Of a stretch of DNA of 33,278 bases, positions 1-7,918 are shown piece after piece. Under the pieces are notes generated by a model. It had not been told where the DNA came from. It searched no databases and saw nothing but the letters and a program-made list of their open reading frames with translations. Numbering within the stretch: the first letter of the stretch is position 1; each line of letters opens with the position of its first letter. Source of the stretch: Methanobacteriota archaeon (GTDB lineage: Archaea > Halobacteriota > Methanomicrobia > Methanomicrobiales > Methanomicrobiaceae); NCBI GenBank assembly GCA_016841665.1, contig JAENYT010000017.1, forward strand, positions 1-33,278. Reading direction: 5' to 3'. A program made the position numbers and the translations under genes.

Positions 1-1
1 C

Positions 2-1117
2 GTCTGCCGCCTGATCAAGAAAAACTGGGAGACCCAGCGTGCAGTCAAGGAAATCAGCCGGGCGCTCGGGATCAGCCACCGCCGCATCAGCTGGGCCGGC
101 ACCAAGGACCGGCGGGCGGTGACCACCCAGTATGTGGCAATCTACCAGAGTTCCCCCGAAGACCTCGACCGGGTCACCCTCCGCGACCTGACGATCGAGG
201 CAGTGGGCCGCTCCCAAAACCCTCTCAATCTCGGCAATCTGGAGGGCAACCGCTTTGCCATCAGCATCCGGGACTGTCGGGCGGATGATCTCGAGGCACA
301 GGCAGAGGAGGTCTCAAAAACTGCAGCAATCGGCCTTCCCAACTATTTCGGCATCCAGCGGTTCGGGGGCCTGCGCCCGGTCACCCACAAGGTGGGCCTT
401 CACATGCTGCGGGGCGAATTCGACGAAGCGGTGCGGGTGTACGTGGGAGAGGCGCACGCAATCGAACCGGAAGAGACGAGGACCGCACGAACCCTCTATG
501 CGGAAACCATGGAGCCCCGCGAGGTGCTCAGGATCTTTCCCGTCCAGCTGAGCTATGAGCGGGCCGTCCTGCACCACCTGGTCGGCCACCCGGAGGACTA
601 CCGGGGAGCCCTGCAGACCCTCCCTCCCAGGCTGCTGTCCATGTTTGTGAGCGCCTACCAGTCCTACCTCTTCAACGAGACGCTCAGCAGGAGGATGGAG
701 GAGGCATGGCCCATGGAGGAGCCCGTCCCAGGGGATGTGCTGCTCTTTGCAAACAGGCGGACAGACCTCGTCACCGAGCAGAACAGGAGGACCGCTGCCG
801 TCCACCTCCGCCGCAAGAAGTGCGCCATCGCCCTCGGCATCCCGGGCGCGGAGGCGCCGGCGGCACGAGGGCGCATGGAGGCGTTCGCCGAGGGGATCAT
901 GGAGGACGATCGCGTCACAAGGGATGATTTCGGGAGGATCTACGACGTGGTGGGCGTGCGGTTCTCGGGTGCATACCGCCGCGCATTGATCAAAACAGAG
1001 ATCGGCTTTGATGCGGCGGACCACACCCTCAGCCTCCGGTTCACCCTCCCGCCCGGAACCTACGCTACGACGGTATGCAGGGAATTCATGAAAGCGCCCC
1101 CGGAGGCGATGATATAG
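2..1117 (+). CDS. truD: tRNA pseudouridine synthase TruD, 5' end missing
   Basis: TruD converts a uridine in tRNA (U13 in the bacterial enzyme) to pseudouridine. The reading frame is open from base 2, so the gene starts left of the window and the GTG at 119 is internal. The first visible residues include the family motif GTKDRRAVTTQ at about 101-133. Its Asp (codon 107-109) is the expected catalytic residue. The rest, including the insertion-domain segment and the AYQSYLFNE stretch (about 654-680), fits archaeal TruD/Pus7 proteins. It converges with the SppA-like gene, and the two 3' ends overlap by 32 bases. The family call is confident; the exact target uridine is not visible. Confidence 0.93.
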   Translation, partial: VCRLIKKNWETQRAVKEISRALGISHRRISWAGTKDRRAVTTQYVAIYQSSPEDLDRVTLRDLTIEAVGRSQNPLNLGNLEGNRFAISIRDCRADDLEAQAEEVSKTAAIGLPNYFGIQRFGGLRPVTHKVGLHMLRGEFDEAVRVYVGEAHAIEPEETRTARTLYAETMEPREVLRIFPVQLSYERAVLHHLVGHPEDYRGALQTLPPRLLSMFVSAYQSYLFNETLSRRMEEAWPMEEPVPGDVLLFANRRTDLVTEQNRRTAAVHLRRKKCAIALGIPGAEAPAARGRMEAFAEGIMEDDRVTRDDFGRIYDVVGVRFSGAYRRALIKTEIGFDAADHTLSLRFTLPPGTYATTVCREFMKAPPEAMI

Positions 1118-1925
1118 CGGTGCCGGCGAGCACCTGCGCACCCTCGATGGCATCGTAGAGGTTTCCAAGCCTGTCGACAAGACCGATGGCGAGGGCTTCC
1201 TCTCCCCGGAAGACGCGGGCGTCCTCGAGGAGGTCACGAGGGACATCTCTCTGGGCCACTACGTCCGCAACGAACGCTTCGAAACTCTCGTTGACGATCC
1301 CTTCGGCAAACGCACGCTCGTCATCGGTGAGGGGGCGATAGCCGGAGGTCATGTCCTTTTTCGAACCCGATTTTACCACATCGACGGCTACCCCCTCCTC
1401 ATCGAGATAATCGCTGATGTCGTAGAAGATCCAGACCGAGCCGATGCTCCCGGTGATGGTGTCGGGGCTGGCATAGATGAGATCGGCATGGGAGCTGACA
1501 TGGTAGGCGGCCGATGCCGCCATATCACCCATGGACACGACCACCGGCTTTCGCGCCCTCGCGTACTCAAGGTCCCTGATGATCTCCTGCGCGGCCGCCG
1601 GGGTCCCGCCCGGGCTGTTCACCCTGAGCACGATGGCTTCGACGAGGGGATCGTCGGCGGCATCCCGAAGCTCCATGCCGACGAACTCGCTTCCCGTATA
1701 GCCGTCACCGTAGAAATTGCCGGTGACCATCGTTCCCTCGAGCCTGATCACCGCGGTCTTTCGCTCCTCGGCATACGTGATCAGGAATCCGGCGATCACC
1801 ACGGATATGACGATCACGAGCAGCAGCGCGAGTCCAAGAATCAGTTTTCCACGCTTTTTTCTCTTCGGCCGGGATTGTATACGCCGCACTTCATCATCGA
1901 GCCATGCCATCGGATTATTCCCCAT
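1086..1925 (-). CDS. sppA: Signal peptide peptidase SppA-like serine protease (S49)
   Basis: This is a membrane-anchored S49 peptidase, a family that degrades signal peptides and other membrane-embedded peptides. A basic N-terminus is followed by one membrane segment (about residues 28-50) and the protease domain. The motif GDMAASAAY carries Ser138, and KSGSKKD carries Lys190. Their spacing of 52 residues matches the Ser147/Lys199 dyad of Bacillus SppA. At 279 residues it is the short single-domain form. The first ATG (1925) overlaps the upstream reductase by 11 bases. A second ATG at 1910, four bases after that gene's stop, is an equally good start. The two genes are probably co-transcribed; a functional link is not evident. 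Confidence 0.9.
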   Translation of the reverse strand: MGNNPMAWLDDEVRRIQSRPKRKKRGKLILGLALLLVIVISVVIAGFLITYAEERKTAVIRLEGTMVTGNFYGDGYTGSEFVGMELRDAADDPLVEAIVLRVNSPGGTPAAAQEIIRDLEYARARKPVVVSMGDMAASAAYHVSSHADLIYASPDTITGSIGSVWIFYDISDYLDEEGVAVDVVKSGSKKDMTSGYRPLTDDERAFAEGIVNESFEAFVADVVAQRDVPRDLLEDARVFRGEEALAIGLVDRLGNLYDAIEGAQVLAGTAISSPPGALS

Positions 1926-2595
1926 AGAGGACGGTGTATTCTGTCACCAGGTTGCTGCCGCAGAGGTAGTGGTCGGTCAACCGGAGACGGTGCATCTCCT
2001 CCTCCGATGTGATGTGCGGTCCGCCCACCAGCGAGGGCGTATTCTCTCCGCCCACGATAAAGGGGAGGTGGATCAGGCGGACTGCATCCACAAGCCCGTT
2101 GTGTAGCATATGGTAGTTCAGGGTCGGGCCGCCTTCCACCATGAGCCTCCTGACGCCGTAGCGTTCGGCCAGGATCTGGAGCAGGAGCGGCAGATCGACC
2201 CGGGTTTCACCTGCCACCACTACATCGGCGCCTTTCTCCCGGATCGCCGTAACGCGATCGGAAGGCGCCTGTGCGCACACCGCAATCAATGTGGGGGCAT
2301 CCCTGCTCAGGACATTGGCGTCGAGGGAAATGTCGGCCATGCTGTTCGGAATAACCCGCAGCGGCTGTGTCCCTTCGACGAGGCGCACGGTGAGATACGA
2401 GTTGTCGATGGCAATGGTGCGCGACCCGACCATGATGGCGTCATACTCGGCACGCGTCGCATGAAGGAGGATTTCGGTCTCATGATCCATATACTTCATG
2501 AGAATTTTACTGGATACGCCGCGTTGTAAAGTCAGCTTGCCGTCCACGGTGATTTCCGACATAATGAGAACGTACGGCCTCTTGCGCAATGACAT
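1915..2595 (-). CDS. 2,5-diamino-6-(ribosylamino)pyrimidinone 5'-phosphate reductase (archaeal RibD-C type)
   Basis: This is the archaeal riboflavin/F420-precursor reductase of the RibD C-terminal, dihydrofolate-reductase-like fold. It reduces the ribosylamino-pyrimidinone phosphate to the ribitylamino form with NAD(P)H. Signs are the N-terminal strand ending in SEITVDGK, the segment DAIMVGSRTIAIDNSYLTVR, and the C-terminal LMVEGGPTLNYHML, which is typical of the nucleotide-binding loop. The length of 226 residues is normal for the stand-alone archaeal enzyme without a deaminase domain. A likely promoter lies upstream on the minus strand (CTTTAAATC near 2628-2636). It precedes sppA with an 11-base overlap or a 4-base gap, depending on the sppA start. 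Confidence 0.9.
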   Translation of the reverse strand: MSLRKRPYVLIMSEITVDGKLTLQRGVSSKILMKYMDHETEILLHATRAEYDAIMVGSRTIAIDNSYLTVRLVEGTQPLRVIPNSMADISLDANVLSRDAPTLIAVCAQAPSDRVTAIREKGADVVVAGETRVDLPLLLQILAERYGVRRLMVEGGPTLNYHMLHNGLVDAVRLIHLPFIVGGENTPSLVGGPHITSEEEMHRLRLTDHYLCGSNLVTEYTVLYGE

Positions 2596-2651
2596 GGAAT
2601 CCCTTGCTTATGGGTATATTGTGTAGATTTAAAGAGGTTCTGCAGCGAAGT

Positions 2652-2679
2652 CGGGCGCACCGGCACCACTCTGCGCCCG
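2652..2679. repeat. GC-rich inverted repeat between divergent genes
   Basis: CGGGCGCA (2652-2659) and TGCGCCCG (2672-2679) are perfect 8-base arms around a 12-base loop. It lies between the divergent starts of the reductase (2595) and the phosphatidyltransferase (2749). It could be a DNA operator, an RNA hairpin or a remnant; the sequence does not decide. Confidence 0.5.
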
Positions 2680-2706
2680 GAATGTGCGAGGAGAGGAGAA
2701 TAAAGC

Positions 2707-2718
2707 AATATTTAAAGG
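2707..2718 (+). promoter_or_regulatory. Probable TATA box of the CDP-alcohol phosphatidyltransferase gene
   Basis: The AT-rich AATATTTAAAGG lies about 35 bases before the ATG at 2749 in otherwise GC-rich DNA. It fits an archaeal box A giving a short leader. No strong ribosome-binding site is visible before the ATG. Confidence 0.5.
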
Positions 2719-2748
2719 CATTTGCACTAATTTAAGCAATGAAGATGC

Positions 2749-3381
2749 ATGAATATCACCACCCTCCGTCCCTACGCCATTGAGCGCCTGGAGCCGCTTG
2801 CCGGAGTCTTTGTCAGGTTCGGGGTAACCCCGAACCAGATCTCTCTCCTCTCCCTCTTCTTTGGCATCCTGTGCGCATTCCTATTTTCTCTCCAGGAATT
2901 CCTGGCAGGCAGCATCATGCTGTTCATCGCCGGGATCCTCGATCTCGTCGACGGGACGGTCGCCCGGAAGATGGACAGGGAAAGCGAATTCGGGGCGGTG
3001 TTCGACTGGATCGTGGACAAATACGTGGACAGTTTCGCGCTCCTCGGCATCGGCATCTCCGGGATGGCCAGTATCAGCCTCATCCTGCCCCTCGGCGCGA
3101 CCGCGGATGCGGGGGTGGCGGCGATCGCCATCATCGGATCGATGATGAATACCTTCATCAAACCCGTCGTCTATGCGGAAGTAGGATATTCGGATCGAAT
3201 ACAGGGCAAAATCGACGATCCACTCGAAGGAGTGGGATTTTTTGGCCGCCCGGAAACGCTGGTCGTCCTCGTCCTCGGCGGGGTGGCAGGGCTGATGTGG
3301 ATCGCCGTACTGGTCGTCGCCCTCTGCACCAACCTCTCCGCGATCCAGCGGATCATCTACCTCTACCGGCAACTCTCTTGA
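2749..3381 (+). CDS. CDP-alcohol phosphatidyltransferase (archaeal phospholipid head-group enzyme)
   Basis: This integral membrane enzyme displaces CMP from a CDP-activated lipid or alcohol to build a polar lipid head group. The complete family signature D-x2-DG-x2-AR-x8-G-x3-D-x3-D is present: D65, D68, G69, A72, R73, G82, D86 and D90. Several hydrophobic segments surround it (about 33-62, 93-120, 125-145, 170-198). In methanogens such enzymes make archaetidylinositol phosphate, archaetidylserine or archaetidylglycerol phosphate, and I cannot tell the acceptor from sequence. It converges with archaeosortase A, overlapping by 29 bases. Genetic work in Haloferax links ArtA processing to phosphatidylserine-type lipid enzymes, so the neighbourhood may be meaningful, although the genes are not in one operon. 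Confidence 0.88.
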   Translation: MNITTLRPYAIERLEPLAGVFVRFGVTPNQISLLSLFFGILCAFLFSLQEFLAGSIMLFIAGILDLVDGTVARKMDRESEFGAVFDWIVDKYVDSFALLGIGISGMASISLILPLGATADAGVAAIAIIGSMMNTFIKPVVYAEVGYSDRIQGKIDDPLEGVGFFGRPETLVVLVLGGVAGLMWIAVLVVALCTNLSAIQRIIYLYRQLS

Positions 3382-4162
3382 GCTCGTCGCGGTAGAGGCA
3401 GAGCAGATCGTCCGCAAAGGATCCCAGGCGGGGAATGATAAGGAAAAGGCCGTAGGCGATGGCAATAAGGGCCACAAGCGCCAGGAGTTCGCAGATGACA
3501 TTGTGGGCCCAGAAAAAACTCTCGAACCCATATTCCCCGTTCGAGGCGAATTCCGGAAGATAGGGGAACCACTGGCCCGTGTAGGCGAGGATGACAAACA
3601 CGTTGCGGGCCAGGTTGAGAAGGTAGATCACCGGGACAATAATGAGCAGGGCAAGCACCTTCTGTCTCAGGGTGGTGGGGACCGCCGCCGCCACGCCGAG
3701 CATGATAGCCATGCTCTGGATTCCCGTGCAGGCGAGGATGATCTCGACGCGGAACCCGTTGCTGGCGATCATGCGTTCGGATACCAGCATCGCAGGGTAG
3801 CCGATCAGCTCAAGCACCCACATCAACTGGCCGATGACCAGATCGATGAGGGCATCGCCGAGCGGCCCGAAAAAGGCAAACGGGGCATAGATGAGAAAGG
3901 CCACTGCCGCAGCCCGGCTCAGCTGGAACACCGCTGCATTCTCCCGCAAGAGCAGCCTTGCGGTGATGGCGAGAAATGGCACCGACAGCAGCGCAAGCGA
4001 GGGGTAGAGGAAATTGTTCTCGCTCAGGTAGTAGGGCACCTGCAGGAAAAGGACTGCAATGATGCTCGTCCATCCAAGGATCGCGCAGTACTTCCTGTAC
4101 GCATGGGGGAGCAGGAATGCGAAAAACGCGATGCTGGAAAGAATGACGAGAAGTGTTTCCAT
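3353..4162 (-). CDS. artA: Archaeosortase A
   Basis: This multi-pass membrane cysteine protease/transpeptidase recognises the C-terminal PGF-CTERM signal on surface proteins, removes the membrane helix and is thought to attach a lipid. Around eight hydrophobic helices span the protein. Cys145 in ACTGIQSMAIM and Arg186 in NLARNVFV are 41 residues apart, the same spacing as Cys173 and Arg214 of Haloferax ArtA. His220 in the WAHNV segment is a candidate third active-site residue, as in bacterial exosortases. No PGF-CTERM substrate gene is present in this window. The start ATG at 4162 lies in an AT-rich promoter-like stretch. Its 3' end overlaps the phosphatidyltransferase gene by 29 bases. Confidence 0.88.
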   Translation of the reverse strand: METLLVILSSIAFFAFLLPHAYRKYCAILGWTSIIAVLFLQVPYYLSENNFLYPSLALLSVPFLAITARLLLRENAAVFQLSRAAAVAFLIYAPFAFFGPLGDALIDLVIGQLMWVLELIGYPAMLVSERMIASNGFRVEIILACTGIQSMAIMLGVAAAVPTTLRQKVLALLIIVPVIYLLNLARNVFVILAYTGQWFPYLPEFASNGEYGFESFFWAHNVICELLALVALIAIAYGLFLIIPRLGSFADDLLCLYRDELKRVAGRGR

Positions 4163-4290
4163 CCATAAATCATTGATCCTGTGGAGAAAAAAGGGTTATG
4201 TGATGCACCTTCGCCGGTGGGGTCGGAAAGCACCATCCACGGTAACCGCTACAGTAGGGTTAATCAGCATCGTTATCCCATTAATACAGG

Positions 4291-4605
4291 ATGATGTTCT
4301 GTCCACATTGCAAGAGCCTCATGGTGTCTTCCGGCGGTCAGCTGAAGTGCAGGAAATGCGGCCACATCCGCGATGCCAAAAGCGACGAACGGATGATGAA
4401 GAAATCCCGGCGCGTGGAAAAGGAGATCACCATCGTAGATGATACTGAGGAAATTCGGACCCTTCCCACCACCCGTGTGCGATGCCCCGAGTGCGGCCAT
4501 GATACGGCTGAGTGGTGGATGCGCCAGCTGCGATCGGCTGATGAGAGCGAGGTTCGTTTCTTCCGTTGCGTGAAGTGCAAGCACACGTGGCGGGAGTATG
4601 ATTAA
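4291..4605 (+). CDS. tfs: Transcription factor S (TFS, archaeal TFIIS/Rpb9-like)
   Basis: TFS rescues backtracked RNA polymerase by stimulating cleavage of the RNA 3' end. The protein has two zinc ribbons: N-terminal C4, C7, C20, C23 and C-terminal C65, C68, C93, C96. The C-terminal ribbon carries the acidic tip D84-E85 in RSADESE that is needed for cleavage stimulation, so this is an active TFS rather than an Rpb9 or an inhibitory paralogue. The length of 104 residues is typical. Two ATG codons are adjacent (4291 and 4294) and either could start. It is divergent from artA, with a 128-base gap, and is probably a single-gene unit. Confidence 0.95.
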   Translation: MMFCPHCKSLMVSSGGQLKCRKCGHIRDAKSDERMMKKSRRVEKEITIVDDTEEIRTLPTTRVRCPECGHDTAEWWMRQLRSADESEVRFFRCVKCKHTWREYD

Positions 4606-4638
4606 CATTCCGGCATATCCCTTTTCCTGTGGATCTTC

Positions 4639-4711
4639 GAACCCGGTTCACCATAGAGAAAAGCCAATGAACCAAAAAACTCATTGGTTCTGCATATTCA
4701 CGCGAATGCAG
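4639..4711. repeat. Cluster of three inverted repeats in the tfs-acs gap
   Basis: Three perfect inverted repeats follow one another. They are GAACC/GGTTC at 4639-4649 (one-base centre), CCAATGA/TCATTGG at 4664-4670 and 4681-4687 (10-base spacer with an A run), and CTGCAT/ATGCAG at 4690-4695 and 4706-4711 (10-base spacer). They lie 80-155 bases before the acs start. One could end the tfs transcript; the others could be regulator sites for acs. No known motif is matched. Confidence 0.5.
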
Positions 4712-4744
4712 GTCTGCCAGCCATTTTTTAAACTGAGAAAAGTT

Positions 4745-4768
4745 ATTAATAATTAATCATTATAAATA
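4745..4768 (+). promoter_or_regulatory. AT-rich promoter region of acs
   Basis: This AT stretch holds two possible TATA boxes, TTAATAATTAAT (4745-4756) and TTATAAATA (4760-4768). The first fits a transcript start just before the GGAGGT ribosome-binding site at 4780-4785. The second would start the RNA near 4790, downstream of that site. Confidence 0.5.
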
Positions 4769-4793
4769 CTGGACGACATGGAGGTCGTAACAA

Positions 4794-6686
4794 TTGCCTG
4801 AGGATTTTGAGGTCCCTATCGAAGAAGGAAAAATTTACCTGCCCGACCCGGAATACAGGGAAAAAGCGGAGGTGAAGGATTATACACTCGCGTACCAGGA
4901 GTTTCTCCATGACCAGGACGGCTTCTGGCACCGGATCGCCTCAGAGCTCGTGTGGCATGAACCCTGGGAGCACGTGAAAATCTGGGAATACCCGTTTGCC
5001 CAGTGGTTTACCGGCGCAAAGCTCAACATCACCTACAACTGCCTTGACCGGCATGTGAACGACAGCAGGCGAAATAAGGTTGCGCTTTTCTGGCGTGGTG
5101 AGAACAACAAGGAGCGGATTTTCACCTACGATCACCTCTACAAGGAGGTCATGAGGTTTGCAAACGGCCTGAAAAAACTCGGCGTCGGGAAGGGCGACAC
5201 CGTGTGCATCTACATGCCCATCGTCCCCGAACAGGTCATCGCCATGCTGGCATGCGCACGGATTGGAGCTCTCCACAGCGTGGTGTTCGCCGGGTTCGGT
5301 GCTTCGGCGCTCAACCAGCGCATCAACGGGGCTCAGGCAAAGGTCGTGGTGACCGCCGACGTGTCCATGCGACGCGGCAAGAGCATTCCCCTGAAACCCA
5401 CCGTTGAGGAAGCCCTCATCCATGCTCCCTCCGTGGATCATGTGATTGTGCTGCGCACCCAGGAAACGCCTGTGGAGCTCGTCTCCGACATCGAAGTTGA
5501 CTATTATGAATTAATGGAAGATGTCGATGCTGAATGCAAACCAGAGATCATGGATGCGGAAGACCCCCTCTTTATCCTGTATACCTCAGGAACCACCGGT
5601 GCCCCGAAAGGCATCATCCACGCATGCGGCGGGTACATGGTGGGCGCATACTACACCACCAAGAAAATTTTCAATGTCACCGACAATGACATCTACTGGT
5701 GCACAGCGGATCCGGGTTGGATCACCGGGCATACCTATGTCGTATACGGCCCCCTTCTCGTCGGCGCGACGATATTTATCACAGAACACACGCCTGATTA
5801 CCCGGACAACGGTATCTATTGGAAGCTGATCGAGGAGTACGGCATCAACATCTTCTACACTGCACCCACCGCCATACGCATGTTCATGAAGGTGGGCGAG
5901 GAATGGCCGGCAAAATACAACCTCAGTTCTCTCCGCATCCTCGGCTCGGTCGGCGAACCCCTCAACCCCGAAGCGTTTGAGTGGTTCTACGAGTATATCG
6001 GGGGGAAGCGGTGCCCCATACTCGACACATGGTGGCAGACTGAGACAGGGATGCAGATGATCACCACGCTCATCGGCGAGCCGATGAAGCCGGGCTATGC
6101 AGGCAAGGCAATCCCCGGCGTCGTGGTCGACATCGTGGACAAACAGGGCAATCCGGTTCCGCCGGGCAGGGGCGGATTTTTAGTGATCAAAGAGCCGTGG
6201 CCTTCGATGATGCGCATGGTATACCAGAATGAGGAGCGGTACAGAAAATACTGGAGCACCATCGAGAATGCGTACACTGCAGGAGACCTTGCGGTAAAGG
6301 ACAATGACGGCTATATCATGCTCTTGGGGCGTTCAGACGATCTCATCCTCGTCGCAGGCCACAATATTGGCACTGCAGAGGTGGAAAGTGCACTCGTTTC
6401 CCACAAGGCGGTGGCAGAGGCCGCGGCAATCGGAAAACCAAACTCCATCAAAGGAAACATCATCAAAGCATTTGTAATGCTGGTTCAAGATGTGCAGCCC
6501 TCCGACCGGCTCACCCAGGAGCTCAAATACCACGTTCGCCAGACGCTCGGCCCCATTGCTGTCCCCGCCGAGCTCGAATATGTAGATACCCTTCCCAAGA
6601 CGAGGAGCGGGAAAATCATGCGACGGGTACTCAAAGCGCAGGAAATGGGCACCGAACTGGGCGACATTTCCACGCTCGAGGACTGA
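4794..6686 (+). CDS. acs: Acetyl-CoA synthetase, AMP-forming
   Basis: This enzyme activates acetate with ATP and CoA to acetyl-CoA via acetyl-AMP. In hydrogen- or formate-using methanogens it allows acetate assimilation. All adenylate-forming core motifs are present: the P-loop [11 protein letters not shown] from residue 263, WWQTETG at 413-419 with the Trp414 that sizes the pocket for acetate in Salmonella Acs, [10 protein letters not shown], the hinge [12 protein letters not shown], and [11 protein letters not shown] with the catalytic, acetylatable Lys607. The length of 630 is normal. The start is TTG at 4794, chosen because GGAGGT lies 8 bases upstream and no in-frame ATG follows for a long way. 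The neighbouring tbp and tfs suggest no functional link. Confidence 0.94.
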   Translation: MPEDFEVPIEEGKIYLPDPEYREKAEVKDYTLAYQEFLHDQDGFWHRIASELVWHEPWEHVKIWEYPFAQWFTGAKLNITYNCLDRHVNDSRRNKVALFWRGENNKERIFTYDHLYKEVMRFANGLKKLGVGKGDTVCIYMPIVPEQVIAMLACARIGALHSVVFAGFGASALNQRINGAQAKVVVTADVSMRRGKSIPLKPTVEEALIHAPSVDHVIVLRTQETPVELVSDIEVDYYELMEDVDAECKPEIMDAEDPLFILYTSGTTGAPKGIIHACGGYMVGAYYTTKKIFNVTDNDIYWCTADPGWITGHTYVVYGPLLVGATIFITEHTPDYPDNGIYWKLIEEYGINIFYTAPTAIRMFMKVGEEWPAKYNLSSLRILGSVGEPLNPEAFEWFYEYIGGKRCPILDTWWQTETGMQMITTLIGEPMKPGYAGKAIPGVVVDIVDKQGNPVPPGRGGFLVIKEPWPSMMRMVYQNEERYRKYWSTIENAYTAGDLAVKDNDGYIMLLGRSDDLILVAGHNIGTAEVESALVSHKAVAEAAAIGKPNSIKGNIIKAFVMLVQDVQPSDRLTQELKYHVRQTLGPIAVPAELEYVDTLPKTRSGKIMRRVLKAQEMGTELGDISTLED

Positions 6687-6697
6687 ATTACCCAACT

Positions 6698-6707
6698 CTT
6701 TATATAC
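6698..6707 (+). promoter_or_regulatory. TATA box of tbp, likely leaderless transcript
   Basis: CTTTATATAC is a near-ideal archaeal box A centred about 25 bases before the tbp ATG at 6728. No ribosome-binding site is visible, so the transcript probably starts at or next to the start codon. Confidence 0.65.
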
Positions 6708-6727
6708 TTTTTAAGGCACTTATAAAC

Positions 6728-7288
6728 ATGGATGCTCAACCTGAGGAATCTCTCAAGATAGAAAATATTGTCGCCTCAGCGAAAGTAACCGATTCTTTGG
6801 ATTTGCAGATGATTTCCTCCAAGATACCGGATGCAGAGTACAACAAGAAGCGGTTCCCGGGTGTCGTATTGCGAATGCAGGATCCGAAAATTGCCGCTCT
6901 CGTCTTTGGATCAGGAAAAGTCGTCCTGACCGGGGCAAAGAGCATCGACAGCCTCAGCAAGGGGCTGGAAATACTGGGCAGCAAACTGCGCTCCCTCGAT
7001 GTGGATATCCCTGAAGAACTCACCTATAAAATCCAGAATATCGTGACCTCCGCGGACCTGGGAACCCCCATTAACCTCAATAAAATTGCGGTCGGGTTCA
7101 ACCTCGACCGTATCGAATACGAACCGGAGCAGTTCCCCGGCCTGGTGTACAGGCTGGAGGAACCAAAAGTGGTGGTCCTCCTCTTTGGTTCCGGGAAATT
7201 AATCATCACCGGCGGGAAAAAACCGGAAGACGCGAAAAAGGCCGTCAGGAAGATCCTCGCGGATCTCTCAAATCTCGGTTTAATATAA
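6728..7288 (+). CDS. tbp: TATA-box binding protein
   Basis: TBP binds the TATA box and, with TFB, recruits RNA polymerase to archaeal promoters. The 186-residue protein consists of the two imperfect direct repeats that form the TBP saddle. Each repeat has an IENIVASA / IQNIVTSA opening, a RFPGVVLRMQDPK / QFPGLVYRLEEPK loop and an ALVFGSGKVVLTGAK / VLLFGSGKLIITGGK strand pair. Its own promoter has an excellent TATA box, so autoregulation is possible but unproven. The gene ends in a 10-base AT-only inverted repeat that includes the stop codon. It is a standard single-copy core gene and carries no sign of transfer. Confidence 0.97.
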   Translation: MDAQPEESLKIENIVASAKVTDSLDLQMISSKIPDAEYNKKRFPGVVLRMQDPKIAALVFGSGKVVLTGAKSIDSLSKGLEILGSKLRSLDVDIPEELTYKIQNIVTSADLGTPINLNKIAVGFNLDRIEYEPEQFPGLVYRLEEPKVVVLLFGSGKLIITGGKKPEDAKKAVRKILADLSNLGLI

Positions 7289-7309
7289 ATTATTTTATTT
7301 TTATATTAA
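7280..7309. terminator. AT-only inverted repeat at the end of tbp
   Basis: TTAATATAAA (7280-7289) and TTTATATTAA (7300-7309) are perfect 10-base arms with a T-rich 10-base centre. The left arm contains the tbp stop codon TAA (7286-7288). T-rich DNA of this kind is a plausible archaeal terminator; the palindrome is an added feature. Confidence 0.5.
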
Positions 7310-7492
7310 TCCACTATTTTACGTAACCCCATATTCTCGCCACCACGTCTTGTGCAGCGTGCAAAGCCGCATGTTTCTGCAAAACAAATAATATCATTTT
7401 TTATAAGAAGATACCAAATAGAAACTGAGAATGGAGTGATTGATTAACCAAACCCGATTCTCCTTCTGTTCCGAACCGACCCAAATAATAAT

Positions 7493-7520
7493 ACTTTTAT
7501 AGTTTATTAAAAAATATATA
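7493..7520 (+). promoter_or_regulatory. Promoter region of the winged-helix regulator gene
   Basis: CTTTTATAG (about 7494-7502) and AAATATATA (7512-7520) are both possible TATA boxes. The upstream one fits the visible ribosome-binding site AGGTGA at 7531-7536. The preceding stretch 7310-7490 is AT-rich and shows no convincing gene. Confidence 0.45.
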
Positions 7521-7540
7521 CTATACAATCAGGTGAAAGG

Positions 7541-7918
7541 ATGAGATCAGAGAAAGTAATGTACTTCACTCCCAGAGAGGAGGAATTTGCACAGCTGCTC
7601 ATGGACATCGGCTTGAAGAGGAATGTTGCAAAAGTCCTGATTTATCTGGCGAACACGACCGATGCAACCTCCCGCGACATCGAACGCGGCACCGACCTCC
7701 GGCAGCCCGAAGTGAGCATTGCCATGCGCACTCTGAAAGAGAACGGCTGGATTGAAAGCAGGGAGAGCAAAGCAGAGAGCAAGGGACGTCCCGTCAAAAT
7801 CTACACGCTTTCCCGCCCCATCGAAGAGATCATGGACGTCATTGAAAAGGAAAAGCGCAAAGAGGTAGAAACCCAGCTCGACCTTATTCACAAAGTCCGC
7901 GACTATATCTCGGCATGA
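7541..7918 (+). CDS. Winged-helix transcriptional regulator (ArsR/TrmB-like)
   Basis: This small DNA-binding protein has 125 residues. Residues about 12-85 form a winged helix-turn-helix. Helices around GLKRNVAKVLIYLANT and SRDIERGTDL are followed by the recognition helix RQPEVSIAMRTLKENGW and the wing ESKGRPVKIYTL. A charged C-terminal helix (EIMDVIEKEKRKEVETQLDLI) probably mediates dimerisation. The pattern is common among uncharacterised methanogen regulators. It has its own promoter and ribosome-binding site, and its 3' end overlaps rpiA by 35 bases. Targets are unknown; its own upstream region, acs and tbp are neighbours but no shared operator was recognised. Confidence 0.8.
   Translation: MRSEKVMYFTPREEEFAQLLMDIGLKRNVAKVLIYLANTTDATSRDIERGTDLRQPEVSIAMRTLKENGWIESRESKAESKGRPVKIYTLSRPIEEIMDVIEKEKRKEVETQLDLIHKVRDYISA

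Noticed and set aside
4630-4655. tRNA T-arm-like sequence (GGTTCGAA on the minus strand)
   Set aside because: No acceptor, D-arm or anticodon stem can be paired around it.
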